NCBI GenBank assembly: GCA_963169135.1 | Contig: CAUJEQ010000091.1 | Span: 1 to 29,990, forward strand | Length of the DNA: 29,990 nucleotides | Direction of reading: 5' to 3' | Origin: Chloroflexota bacterium | GTDB taxonomy: Bacteria; Chloroflexota; Dehalococcoidia; Tepidiformales; Tepidiformaceae | Shown here: in pieces, positions 7,804 through 15,726 of the stretch | How the letters are laid out: each line of letters begins with the position of its first letter | Numbering within the stretch: position 1 is the stretch's first letter | The notes under the pieces: generated by a model | Seen by the model: only the letters and a program-made list of their open reading frames with translations | What the model was told of the DNA's origin: nothing | The model's database searches: none | Program-made: the position numbers and the translations under genes

Positions 7804-8109
7804 TCAAACCTCGACTTCCACGGTTCCGTTGTGCACCCGGACCGGATACGTCCGCACCGGTCGCACGGCCGGCAGGCACAGCGCCCGCCCGGTCGTCACG
7901 TCGAACCGCGCGCCGTGGCGGGGACACTCGATCTGCTTCCCGTCGAGCTTCCCCTGGTCGAGCGGCCCCCCGTCGTGGGTGCACACGTCATCGATGGCGT
8001 ACAGTCCTTCGCCCGTGTTGCAGAGTGCCAGGCGCTTCCCGCCGGCCTCCACCACCGCGGCCTCGCCTGCCGCCACGTCGTCCTCGTTCCCGACCTGCAC
8101 CCACGCCAT
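7804..8109 (-). CDS. Rieske-type [2Fe-2S] ferredoxin in the suf operon
   Basis: A 101-residue stand-alone Rieske domain, like the small ferredoxin components of non-haem dioxygenases. The cluster ligands are C43 and H45 in CTHDGGPL, and C62 and H65 in CPRHGARFD. No signal peptide or membrane segment, so it is cytoplasmic. The start overlaps the stop of sufD by one base (TGATG), so it is translated with the Suf proteins. Rieske genes in this position are also known in actinobacterial suf operons; their role is not settled. It might supply electrons for cluster assembly or be a client, but nothing in the sequence decides. Confidence 0.92.
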   Translation of the reverse strand: MAWVQVGNEDDVAAGEAAVVEAGGKRLALCNTGEGLYAIDDVCTHDGGPLDQGKLDGKQIECPRHGARFDVTTGRALCLPAVRPVRTYPVRVHNGTVEVEV

Positions 8110-9323
8110 CAGGACTGCTCCAGCTTCGCTTCGAGTTTCGCACTCAGTTCTTCGCGGGCTGCTTCGTTGGGCACGCGGCCCAGCACCGCCTCCAGGAACG
8201 CGCGCACGAGCATGGCCTCGGCGTCCCGGTGGCGGATCCCCCGCGCCTGCATGTAGTACAGCTGCTCCTGGTCCACCGGTCCCGCCGTCGCCCCATGCGA
8301 TGCCCGGATGATGTTGCTCGTCAGGATCTCCAGCACCGGATCGCTATCGGCCCGGGCCGTCTTGCTCAGGAGAAGGTTGCGGTTCTCCTGGTTCGCGTCC
8401 GCGTTCTTGGCGTCCAGGCCCACCCGCGTCTGACCGTAGTAGACCGCCCGCGACGAGTCGCGCAGCGCCGACTTGTAGAGGAGGTCGCTCCGCGTATCCG
8501 GCCCGATGTGGTCCTGGAGCGTGTAGAAGTCCGCCTGGGACTCGCCCGTCCCGTACGCCACGCCAAGCAGCTCGCTCGCTGTACCCCGCCCCTGCAGCGT
8601 CGATTCCAGGTGGCCCTTTACTACCTCGCCCCCCAGGACCAGGTGCAGGTTCCGGAAGGTGGCATCATGCTCTGCCCCCAGGAACCTCTGGTGCGCGAAC
8701 ACCTTCGTCCGTGAGCCCCAGCTGTGGATGCAGTAGTAGGAAACCTCCGCCCCCGGCCCCGGGAGTATCTCCGCGACGGGCAGTGCCACGATCGCCTCGT
8801 CGCTCGACGTGTACTCCTGCACCACCGTCACCCGGCTGTTTGCGCCTGTAACGATGAGCGTGTGCGGCGTGCTCACGCCGGCCTTCGAGACGCTCCGCAC
8901 CAGCCGGATCGGCTCTGCGACCTCGACGTTCGCCGGCACGTTCACCAGCACACCGTCGCGCAAAAGTGCATAGTGCAGCGCCGTCAGGCGGTCCGTCTCC
9001 GGCAGTACCACTGTGCCGGCATGCCGGGCGATGGTCTCTGCAGCCACGCCTTTCGCCTCGCCGAAGCGCTGGGCATAGCCCGCGGCGTCCCCGGCGATCG
9101 TCACGCCGACGTCAGCCAGCCGCGACTCCGGTGTCAGCCCGATCCGCGTCGTGTCGTAGTACTTCCACGGCCGCTCCGCCCGCGAATCCGGCCAGTCCAG
9201 TTCGTTCGCGAGCTTCGCCCCGCGCGCGCGCAGGGTCGCCTGCCACGGCGCGTCGTTCCACTCGCGTCCCGCAGCCTGGCTCGCGGTCGTGAAGTCGAGT
9301 CGCTGTTCTACCACCGCAGTCAT
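8109..9323 (-). CDS. sufD: Fe-S cluster assembly scaffold protein SufD
   Basis: SufD forms the SufBC2D scaffold with SufB and SufC. 404 residues with the family layout: an N-terminal helical part including ERPWKYYDTT (about 49-58), and a long right-handed beta-helix core. The C-terminal domain includes the RASHGATAGPVDQEQLYYMQARG segment, quoted here in part as SHGATAGPVDQEQLYYM. The ATG at 9323 is preceded by a GAGG site. It is separated from sufB by a DinB-like gene, which is unusual, and joined to the Rieske gene by a one-base overlap. Confidence 0.93.
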   Translation of the reverse strand: MTAVVEQRLDFTTASQAAGREWNDAPWQATLRARGAKLANELDWPDSRAERPWKYYDTTRIGLTPESRLADVGVTIAGDAAGYAQRFGEAKGVAAETIARHAGTVVLPETDRLTALHYALLRDGVLVNVPANVEVAEPIRLVRSVSKAGVSTPHTLIVTGANSRVTVVQEYTSSDEAIVALPVAEILPGPGAEVSYYCIHSWGSRTKVFAHQRFLGAEHDATFRNLHLVLGGEVVKGHLESTLQGRGTASELLGVAYGTGESQADFYTLQDHIGPDTRSDLLYKSALRDSSRAVYYGQTRVGLDAKNADANQENRNLLLSKTARADSDPVLEILTSNIIRASHGATAGPVDQEQLYYMQARGIRHRDAEAMLVRAFLEAVLGRVPNEAAREELSAKLEAKLEQS

Positions 9324-9367
9324 TCGCTACCTCTTCCTCTTGCCTCTAACACTCGGTTCGATGCCAT

Positions 9368-9868
9368 CTAGAAATCATCTCCCTGGCGTAGCGCTCGAAT
9401 GTGATTAATCTCACCCGAGTGGTAGAGGTTGTGTTCGATCATGGTGGCGATGAGCCACCGGGTTTCTTGCATCTCCCCTTGCGGGCTCAGCCGCCGCTCG
9501 AAGAGTTGCTCGTCGTCGGTCAGCCCCTCGATGCAGGCGCGGAAGATCCGGTTGCCCTCCCGCACCCACTCGACCCACTCCTCAGGACCAGCGTCACCTG
9601 CAGGCACCGGGACCGAACCGGGCACCTTCCAGTGCTGCGACTTGTCGCCGAACCCCTGGCTCGCATAAACGCGGATTGCGCCGCCAAGCTCTTCCAGGAA
9701 TTGGGCAATGGTGCGGTTTCCACCTTCCGGAGCCCAGTTCCAGTCGGCAGGGTCAGTCGAGGCGACGTTCACCATGAGCGCGTGCCAGTTGCGCCCCGGA
9801 GTGGCCGGGTCGCCTTCCAGCGAACGGTCAAACGCATACAGCAACTGCTCGATACCCCGTCGGCCCAC
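9368..9868 (-). CDS. DinB-fold protein inserted in the suf operon
   Basis: A 166-residue protein of the DinB/YfiT four-helix-bundle superfamily. The C-terminal helix has the HxxxH metal pair H146/H150 followed by H156 in IEHNLYHSGEINHIRAL. The helix that normally carries the first metal histidine reads TIAQFLEELG and has acidic residues there instead, so the metal site, if any, is changed. DinB relatives include bacillithiol- and mycothiol-dependent transferases and damage-induced proteins; most have no known role. GTG 9868 is the start, after a weak AAGGG site. It lies 29 bases after sufB and 44 before sufD, all on one strand, so it is part of the suf transcript. Function unknown. Confidence 0.82.
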   Translation of the reverse strand: MGRRGIEQLLYAFDRSLEGDPATPGRNWHALMVNVASTDPADWNWAPEGGNRTIAQFLEELGGAIRVYASQGFGDKSQHWKVPGSVPVPAGDAGPEEWVEWVREGNRIFRACIEGLTDDEQLFERRLSPQGEMQETRWLIATMIEHNLYHSGEINHIRALRQGDDF

Positions 9869-9897
9869 GATTCAGCCCTTCCGATTCCGCGGCCGGG

Positions 9898-11301
9898 CTA
9901 ACCGACCGCACCTTCCATCTGGAGTTCGATCAGCCGGTTTAACTCGACTGCATATTCCATCGGCAGCTCTTTCACGATCGGCTCGACGAAGCCGTTCACG
10001 ATCATCTTCGCCGCCGCCTCCTCGCTCATGCCCCGGCTCATCAGGTAGAAGAGCTGGTCCTCTCCCAGCTTCGAGACATACGCCTCGTGCTGGATGCTCA
10101 CATCCGGCGAGTCGATTTCCATCGTCGGGTATGTGTCCGACCGCGAGTTCTCGTCCAGCAACAGCGCGTCGCAACGCACGTTCGCCTTCACGTTCTCGCA
10201 GCCCTCGTATACCTTCAGCAGCCCTCGATAGCTCGTCCGCCCGCCATCCTTGCTCAGCGACTTCGAAATGATCGTCGAGGTCGTGTTCGAGGCGGCATGG
10301 ACCACTTTCCCCCCGGCGTCCTGGTGCTGGCCGTTGCCCGCGAACGCCAGCGAGAGGATCTCCGCGTGGGCGCCCGGTTCCATCAGGTACACGCTGGGGA
10401 ACTTGGTCGTGAGCTTCGATCCCAGGTTCCCGTCGACCCACTCCATTACCGCGTTCTCGTACGCCGCCGCGCGCTTCGTCACCAGGTTGAACACGTTGTT
10501 CGACCAGTTCTGGATGGTTGTGTATCGCACCCGCGCGTTCTTCTTCACGATGATTTCCACCACCGCGCTGTGCAACGAGTCCGAGCTGTAGATCGGCGCG
10601 GTGCAGCCCTCGACATAATGGATCTGGCTGCCCTCGTCCGCTATGATCAGGGTCCGCTCGAACTGCCCCATGTTCTGCGTGTTGATCCGGAAGTACGCCT
10701 GCAGCGGGATGTCGACCTTCACGCCCTTCGGCACGTAAATGAACGACCCCCCGCTCCACACCGCGCTGTTCAAGGCCGCATAGCGGTTGTCCCCGGGCGG
10801 CACGATCGTCCCGAAGTATTCCTTGAAGATGTCTTCGTGCTCCTTCAGCGCCTGGTCCGTGCCGAGGAAGACCACGCCCAGTTTCTCCAGGTCCTCCCGG
10901 ATGTTGTGGTACACAACTTCGGAGTCGTACTGCGCGCCAACGCCCGCGAGGTACTTCTTCTCCGCCTCGGGAATGCCCAGCTTGTCGAACGTGTTCCGGA
11001 TGTACTCGGGCACGTCGTCCCATGAGCGCTCGTCGCGGTCCGTCGCCCGCACGAAGTAGTGGATGCTGTCGAAGTCGAGCTCCTTCAGCACCTCGCTCCC
11101 CCAGGCCGGGTCTTCCTTCTGGTAGAACAGCTCCAGCGAACGCAGCCGGAACTCCCGCATCCATTGCGGCTCGTCCTTCATATCCGAAATCATGTTCACG
11201 ATGTCGGCGTTCAGCCCCTTGTTCGCCTTGAACAGGGCCTCTTCCTTGTCGAAAAACCCGTACTTGTAGTCAGAAACGATGGATTCTGGTGCGGTCGTCA
11301 T
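9898..11301 (-). CDS. sufB: Fe-S cluster assembly scaffold protein SufB
   Basis: Core scaffold of the Suf machinery, 467 residues, the usual length. Typical segments are VPKGVKVDIPLQAYFRIN (about 190-207), the YVEGCTAPIYSSDSLH block (about 229-244) and the C-terminal NVRCDALLLDENSRSDT. C377 in that last block corresponds by position to the conserved scaffold cysteine. The frame is uninterrupted and begins at ATG 11301 after a GGGGGTAG site. It follows sufC by eleven bases. As in other Firmicutes and Chloroflexota suf operons there is no sufE; SufU takes that role. Confidence 0.96.
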   Translation of the reverse strand: MTTAPESIVSDYKYGFFDKEEALFKANKGLNADIVNMISDMKDEPQWMREFRLRSLELFYQKEDPAWGSEVLKELDFDSIHYFVRATDRDERSWDDVPEYIRNTFDKLGIPEAEKKYLAGVGAQYDSEVVYHNIREDLEKLGVVFLGTDQALKEHEDIFKEYFGTIVPPGDNRYAALNSAVWSGGSFIYVPKGVKVDIPLQAYFRINTQNMGQFERTLIIADEGSQIHYVEGCTAPIYSSDSLHSAVVEIIVKKNARVRYTTIQNWSNNVFNLVTKRAAAYENAVMEWVDGNLGSKLTTKFPSVYLMEPGAHAEILSLAFAGNGQHQDAGGKVVHAASNTTSTIISKSLSKDGGRTSYRGLLKVYEGCENVKANVRCDALLLDENSRSDTYPTMEIDSPDVSIQHEAYVSKLGEDQLFYLMSRGMSEEAAAKMIVNGFVEPIVKELPMEYAVELNRLIELQMEGAVG

Positions 11302-11312
11302 CGCTACCCCCT

Positions 11313-12068
11313 TCAGGCCGTCGCCGCGGCTGCGGCTTCGAATTCGTCGTAACCCGCTGCCTCGAGATGCTCCGCCAGTTCCGGTCCGCCCGATCGCACG
11401 ATCGCGCCTTCAACCAGCACATGCACAAACTGCGGCTTGATGTAGTTCAGCAGCCGCTGGTAGTGGGTAATCAACAGCAGCCCCATCTCCGGGTTCATCA
11501 GCGCATTCACGCCCTCTGCCACGGTCCGTAGCGCGTCGATGTCCAGCCCCGAGTCCGTCTCGTCCAGCACCGCCATCGCTGGCTCGAGCATCGCCATCTG
11601 GAGCATCTCGGCCCGCTTCTTCTCGCCGCCGCTGAAGCCGTCGTTCACATACCGGCGCGCGAAGTCCTGGTCCACCTTCAGCAGGTCCATCTTCTTGAAC
11701 AGCGACTCCCGGAACTCCCGGATTGGCACTTCCTGCCCGCGCACCGCGTTCACCGCCTGCCGCATGAAGTTCACCAGCGTTACCCCGGGGATGGCCACCG
11801 GGTACTGGAACGCCAGGAACAGCCCGAGCCGCGCCCGCTCGTCCGGAGCCATCTCGAGGATCGATTGCCCCTTGAACTTCACCTCTCCGCCTGTGACTTT
11901 GTAGCTCGGGTTCCCCATCAACACATTCGCGAGCGTGCTCTTGCCCGAGCCGTTCGGCCCCATGATGGCGTGGACTTCGCCCTTGTTGATGGTCAGCGAC
12001 AGGCCCTTCAGGATTTCCTTGTCGCCGATGTTGGCCCGGAGGTTCTTGATCTCCAGCAGAGCTGTCAT
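11313..12068 (-). CDS. sufC: Fe-S assembly ATPase SufC
   Basis: ABC-type ATPase of the SufBC2D complex, soluble rather than part of a transporter. 251 residues. Walker A GPNGSGKST (about 37-45), Q-loop FQYPVAIPG (about 87-95), signature FSGGEKKR (about 145-152) and Walker B/D-loop AVLDETDSGLD (about 166-176). The EKKR form of the signature and the DETDSGLDIDAL end are specific to SufC. The ATG at 12068 begins the conserved protein after a GGGG site; the in-frame region upstream belongs to sufR in another frame. It follows sufR by 13 bases, the first structural gene of the operon. Confidence 0.96.
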   Translation of the reverse strand: MTALLEIKNLRANIGDKEILKGLSLTINKGEVHAIMGPNGSGKSTLANVLMGNPSYKVTGGEVKFKGQSILEMAPDERARLGLFLAFQYPVAIPGVTLVNFMRQAVNAVRGQEVPIREFRESLFKKMDLLKVDQDFARRYVNDGFSGGEKKRAEMLQMAMLEPAMAVLDETDSGLDIDALRTVAEGVNALMNPEMGLLLITHYQRLLNYIKPQFVHVLVEGAIVRSGGPELAEHLEAAGYDEFEAAAAATA

Positions 12069-12081
12069 AGCTGCGTTCCCC

Positions 12082-12720
12082 TTATCCAAGTTCGATGATC
12101 TGCGGCTGGCCGCTTCCGCCGCGGACCAGGTATTCACAAAGTGGCGCCCCATCGACAATCCGATTGAGCTGTTCGACATCCAACCCCAGCAGGAGCTCGA
12201 TCGCTTTCCGGTCCGACTCACACGGCAGCGTCGAAATCTCCGCCGCCTTGTGATACGGACATGAACTGTTCACCAGGTGGAAGCCGTCCGCCTCCGACCG
12301 CCACGCCTCCAGGATCCCTTCCGTCTTCAGGCTCGCCGTCACCTGCGCGATGACTTCCTCGATTGCCGCACTGCCCGGGATGTCGCTCCGGTGCCGCGAA
12401 GCCAGCGACTCCGCCACGCTCGCCATCACCGTCGAGATCACCTCGTCCTGCTCTCCGAGGCTCCGCAACATCCGGGCCAACAGGTCCGCATAGGCAGGCG
12501 GCATCGTTTGCGTCGCCTTGTCCGTGGGGAAGTACGCGTGATACGGCCGCCCCGTCGCCTGCTTCACCGCTCGCGCATCCACCAGCCCGTCCGCCCGCAG
12601 GTTGTCCAGGTGCCGCCGCACCGCAGCCGCCGTGACGCCGAACTGTTCCGCCAGCTCCTCAGCGCGCGCCCCGCGGTGCTCGCAGATGTATTCCAGGATC
12701 CGTTCGCGTGTACCTTGCAC
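12082..12720 (-). CDS. sufR: SufR-like Fe-S sensing transcription repressor
   Basis: Winged-helix regulator of the ArsR/DeoR-like SufR type. 212 residues. The N-terminal HTH covers about residues 4-60 with EELAEQFGVTAAAVRRHLD. The C-terminal sensor part holds three cysteines, C154 (SSCPYHK), C167 (LPCESD) and C195 (PLCEY), spaced C-x12-C-x27-C. SufR proteins bind a cluster through such C-terminal cysteines and repress the suf operon when it is loaded; this is known from cyanobacterial and mycobacterial relatives. Here the middle fourth position seen in some SufRs is Asp181. Its place as first gene upstream of sufC supports the call. Start GTG 12720; no Shine-Dalgarno is seen, and a -10-like box lies just upstream. 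Confidence 0.9.
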   Translation of the reverse strand: MQGTRERILEYICEHRGARAEELAEQFGVTAAAVRRHLDNLRADGLVDARAVKQATGRPYHAYFPTDKATQTMPPAYADLLARMLRSLGEQDEVISTVMASVAESLASRHRSDIPGSAAIEEVIAQVTASLKTEGILEAWRSEADGFHLVNSSCPYHKAAEISTLPCESDRKAIELLLGLDVEQLNRIVDGAPLCEYLVRGGSGQPQIIELG

Positions 12721-12755
12721 GCGCCCAGTTTACCCCGCATTCCAGACTTTAGCTA
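12720..12755 (-). promoter_or_regulatory. candidate suf operon promoter, leaderless on sufR
   Basis: TAAACT (12732-12727, minus strand) is a good -10; the usual spacing puts the transcription start on or near the sufR GTG at 12720, so the message would be leaderless. The -35 position is occupied by the palindrome TAGCTA, a poor -35, possibly an operator. The position is well placed for SufR autoregulation but no known SufR box is recognised. Confidence 0.4.
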
Positions 12756-12778
12756 CTTTCTTGTTGCAAAAGCTCGAA

Positions 12779-13741
12779 TCAACCCGGGAGGACCGCCCCA
12801 TCTCCTTGCCCCACCACGTCCCCCTCCTCCGTCGCCGTCTCGTCCCCCCGCATCGCCGCCCGCCCGAACTCCGCCCCCAGCAGGATGATCGACCCCGCCA
12901 GGAACACCACGAAAAGGATCACCAGTGCCGTCCCGATACCGGCATAGATCGCCTGGTCCTGCGTGAACGCCGTGAAGCTGAAGATCAGCGCGATCGCGTT
13001 CTTGAACGCCTCGAACACGATCGTCGCGAAGCTCGCGCTCACCAGCGCCTCCCGCCACCCCACCCGGTGCGATGGGACAAACCGGTACATCAGCACGAAC
13101 GTCGGGAACGACACCAGTGTCGGCAGGAAGATGCCGAACAGACTCGTAGCGGTGCCCGTATTGATCTCGATCACGCCGAGGTCCCCCGCACGGTCAATTG
13201 CCAGCCGGCTGGCCGCCGTCAGGCCAATCGACACCACCACCAGCAGCCCCACACTTGGCACCAGCGCCAGGTCCAACAGCTTGCTCCGCCAGAATGCCCG
13301 TCCCCGCGGCATGTGCGTCGTCGCGTTCAATCCCCGCCGCAGCGCGGAAAAAATCCCGCTCCCGGACCAGAACAGGCCGACGGCGCCAAACGACAGGCCA
13401 GCAAGGCTGAATTCGCCCGCCTGACCCACGATCCGGTCGACGTCCTCGCGCACGGCGGCCGTGTCCTGCAGCGCGAACTGCTCGAACACGAAGTCCACAA
13501 TCTCTTCGCGGCTCACGAACACCCCGAAAATCGATAGCGTCAGGAGCGCCAGCGGCACCAGCGAGAAGATCGCGTAGTACGCGATCGCCGCCGCATAAAT
13601 GCTGCAGTTGTCCGCCGAATAGAACCGGAACGTCCGCACCACCACGCCGGCCGGCCGGCTGACAAACCAGGGGAGTTGTTGCCGCGCCTGCCCGAGCCAT
13701 GCCCGCCAGTCCAGTGCGCCGGCCCGGCTTCGCGTCGCCAT
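12779..13741 (-). CDS. YihY/BrkB-family membrane protein
   Basis: Inner membrane protein of the YihY/BrkB (formerly putative RNase BN) family, 320 residues. About six hydrophobic segments are seen, including IYAAAIAYYAIFSLVPLALL (near 50-70), PSVGLLVVVSIGLTAASRL, LFGIFLPTLVSFPTFVLMY and the C-terminal ALVILFVVFLAGSIILLGAEF. The early AYYAIFSLVPL pattern and the final LLGAEFGRA are diagnostic of the family. The cytoplasmic C-tail is acidic. The ATG at 13741 overlaps the glycosyltransferase stop (TGATG), so they are translationally coupled. An in-frame TTG directly before it is less likely. The family's function is not established; a transport role has been suggested. Confidence 0.88.
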   Translation of the reverse strand: MATRSRAGALDWRAWLGQARQQLPWFVSRPAGVVVRTFRFYSADNCSIYAAAIAYYAIFSLVPLALLTLSIFGVFVSREEIVDFVFEQFALQDTAAVREDVDRIVGQAGEFSLAGLSFGAVGLFWSGSGIFSALRRGLNATTHMPRGRAFWRSKLLDLALVPSVGLLVVVSIGLTAASRLAIDRAGDLGVIEINTGTATSLFGIFLPTLVSFPTFVLMYRFVPSHRVGWREALVSASFATIVFEAFKNAIALIFSFTAFTQDQAIYAGIGTALVILFVVFLAGSIILLGAEFGRAAMRGDETATEEGDVVGQGDGAVLPG

Positions 13742-14862
13742 CAACCCATTCTAACCGCGGGCCTCTCCTGTCGCCCCGCCAGCGCGCCAAGCGCCTCCGC
13801 CCACTGCAGCCCCACTCGTTCCCAGCCGAACCGGGCCGCCGAGGCCATCATCACCCGCCGGTCCGGCAACGGCCCCGTCATCAACGCGCGCAGCCTGTGC
13901 GTGAGCTCCTCTTCCGTCTCGAATAACAGCCGCTCATGCAGATCGCCCGGCACCAGCACCGGGTAGTTGTACCGCCTCGGCGCGATCGGCACGCATCCCG
14001 CCGCCATCGCCTCCACCATCCCTACTCCGAAGAACTCGTGCCGGGTCGTGCTGATGACGATGTCGCTCGACCACAACAGCCGCCCATACGCCTCCTGCGA
14101 CTCCGCGAAACCGAAGTGCACAACCCGCTCGCCGAGCGCGTCCCGCACCCGCCACATCGCCTCGCTCGGGTTGTCGCCCGGCTCTCCCGCGATGGCGAGC
14201 CGGAACGGCACACCCTCCTCGGCCAGCCCGCACACCACCCGCGCGAACATCTCCGGCGCCTTATCGAACTCCCACCGGTGGTTCCACAGGATGGTTCGCG
14301 GCTGGCTCTCCGGCCGCTCCCTACGGAGCTCCGCGATCCAGCCCAGCTCTACCCCTACAGGCAGCACCATGCTCTTACGCTCGATCGCATCGATGGTCTC
14401 CGCCACCAGCCAGTTGTTCGGCTGCTCGGCCAGCGTCCGCAACGCCCCCAGGAAGTCCCCCCTGTGGAACTCGGAGTTGAACACCACCACGTCCGCTGTC
14501 AGCGCCGTCAGGTAGTTCACCTGCCCGAACCACGAATTGAACTTCGTCCCGCGCAGCCGCGGATAGGTGAACTGGTTCTCGTGGAAGTACGCCATCACGG
14601 GCACGCGCTCGAATCGCGGCCGCGTCAGCGCCAGGAACACCGGCAGGTCCAGCATGTCGCTCACGACCAGGAAGTCGAATCCTCCCAGCGCTTCGTCCGC
14701 CCGTGCCGCCAGCTCCTGTGCACCTCGCCGCATCCGCCGCCGCCACTCTCCCTCGGGCAAGGTCAGCATCTCGAGTTCGTGCCCTCCATGCGCAACCAGC
14801 CCATCCAGGAAAGCCCGGTGGCTCCCCCCGTAAAACGGCTCAACAAACAGCCCACGCGCCAA
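13741..14862 (-). CDS. GTDC1/DUF3524-type glycosyltransferase, candidate tRNA-queuosine mannosyltransferase
   Basis: A GT-B glycosyltransferase of the GTDC1/DUF3524 group. 373 residues, with N-terminal VEPFYGGSHRAFLDGL, then MAYFHENQFTYP (about 101-112), FNSEFHRGDFLGALR, TILWNHRWEFDKAPEMF and the donor-site HEFFGVGMVEAMAAGCVPI with its EX7E spacing. These blocks are the family hallmarks; the eukaryotic member GTDC1/QTMAN mannosylates queuosine in tRNA-Asp. A bacterial member acting on tRNA is therefore likely but inferred. Start TTG 14862 after an AGGGG-like site. It lies between a HAD-like gene and the YihY gene on one strand. A general glycan glycosyltransferase is the main alternative. Confidence 0.82.
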   Translation of the reverse strand: MARGLFVEPFYGGSHRAFLDGLVAHGGHELEMLTLPEGEWRRRMRRGAQELAARADEALGGFDFLVVSDMLDLPVFLALTRPRFERVPVMAYFHENQFTYPRLRGTKFNSWFGQVNYLTALTADVVVFNSEFHRGDFLGALRTLAEQPNNWLVAETIDAIERKSMVLPVGVELGWIAELRRERPESQPRTILWNHRWEFDKAPEMFARVVCGLAEEGVPFRLAIAGEPGDNPSEAMWRVRDALGERVVHFGFAESQEAYGRLLWSSDIVISTTRHEFFGVGMVEAMAAGCVPIAPRRYNYPVLVPGDLHERLLFETEEELTHRLRALMTGPLPDRRVMMASAARFGWERVGLQWAEALGALAGRQERPAVRMG

Positions 14863-14884
14863 CCTGACCCCTATCCGCTATCCC

Positions 14885-15253
14885 CTACAGGTGTCCGAGC
14901 TCAGCCAGCTTGAAGAGCGCATCCTCGAACTCCCGGTCCTCGGGATTCACCGCCTTGTACTGGCTCACGCAGTGGCCCCCGTACTTCTCCACCAGGTACC
15001 AGTCGTCGTCGATGATGAAATCCGGGTATGGCTGCACCCGCGGGTCCTTGTCGAACATCCCGTCCACCCACTCGCCCAGCCCGTGCAGGTGCACCACCCG
15101 CTCCACGTGTGCCAGCCCCGAAGCCGACCAAACGAACACCCCGTGCCCCGCAGCCTTCAACCGCCGCATCGCCTCGTGCGCGCCCGGCCGCAGCGCGTTC
15201 GTGTGCTGGTCGATAAACACCAGCGTGTGGTCCACGTCGAAGAAAATGTTCAC
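14885..15253 (-). CDS. HAD-superfamily-like protein
   Basis: Small 122-residue haloacid-dehalogenase-like protein. Motif I is FFDVDHTLV with D6 and D8 at the expected positions for nucleophile and acid/base; motif II may be the VWSASG serine (about residue 43). The segment PYPDFIIDDDWYLVEKYGG carries acidic residues that could act as motif IV. It lacks room for a sizeable cap, so it may act on large or protein-bound substrates, but no substrate can be named. GTG 15253 is used as start, with a weak site. It is 11 bases after the preceding gene and 22 before the glycosyltransferase, so probably in the same operon. Confidence 0.75.
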   Translation of the reverse strand: MNIFFDVDHTLVFIDQHTNALRPGAHEAMRRLKAAGHGVFVWSASGLAHVERVVHLHGLGEWVDGMFDKDPRVQPYPDFIIDDDWYLVEKYGGHCVSQYKAVNPEDREFEDALFKLAELGHL

Positions 15254-15264
15254 CTTCGCCCATA

Positions 15265-15558
15265 CTACCCGTTGTTCACGAAGATCGGCGCGTCGACGTA
15301 ACGCACCTCAGGCCGTACCCCGTACAGCGACTCCAGCCGCGTGACGTGCTCGGGTGTATGCACGGCCTCAGCCGCCTCCCGCGTCTCCCACACATAGAAT
15401 CCGCCGTGCTCCCGCCGCTCGTCGTCGTACCAGTACGTCTTCGCTATGAGTCCCGCCATCCCCCGGTACTTGGGCGCCGTCGAATGCGAGATCGCCTCCA
15501 GCCGTTCGCGCTCGTACGTTTCAGGTCCGTGCCGGAAGGTCACGATTGTCGTAATCAC
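15265..15558 (-). CDS. small YdhR/antibiotic-monooxygenase-like dimeric alpha-beta barrel protein
   Basis: About 97 residues in the dimeric ferredoxin-like alpha-beta barrel style. The first strand reads ITTIVTFRH, then the AKTYWYDDERREHGGFYVWETREAAEAV region, given here in parts (TYWYDDER; GGFYVWETREAAEAV), and a last strand VRYVDAPIFV. That pattern matches YdhR-like and other ABM-type proteins, some of which are monooxygenases without cofactor; many have no known reaction. GTG 15558 is preferred because it begins the first strand; GTG 15582 would add eight residues. First gene of the run to the YihY gene, divergent from the ABC exporter. Confidence 0.7.
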   Translation of the reverse strand: MITTIVTFRHGPETYERERLEAISHSTAPKYRGMAGLIAKTYWYDDERREHGGFYVWETREAAEAVHTPEHVTRLESLYGVRPEVRYVDAPIFVNNG

Positions 15559-15625
15559 AGTCCGCAGCCTACAGCGCAACACTCACTCCTGCCATCTCAC
15601 CGTGACGGATCATTGCCTCCAGATC

Positions 15626-15669
15626 TCACTCGTTCGAGTGACTTCCGTTGTCCAACCCGCGGTTAGACT
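15626..15669 (+). promoter_or_regulatory. palindrome and -10 box upstream of the ABC exporter genes
   Basis: TCACTCG and CGAGTGA form perfect 7-bp arms with a TT spacer (15626-15641). A TAGACT hexamer (15664-15669) could be the -10 with a poor -35 in the ACTTCC region directly after the palindrome. The palindrome would then sit at the -35 edge, a usual place for a TetR- or MarR-type operator. A second small inverted repeat (CGCCTT/AAGGCG, 15681-15694) lies in the leader. The cognate regulator is not in the window. Confidence 0.45.
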
Positions 15670-15726
15670 GCGAGGTGCCCCGCCTTGGAAGGCGACTGCC
15701 GAACACACCTGGAGGACGACCACATC

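Noticed and set aside
6566..8311. 581-residue open frame on the plus strand opposite sufS and the Rieske gene
   Set aside because: Antisense to sufS with a biased composition and no motif.
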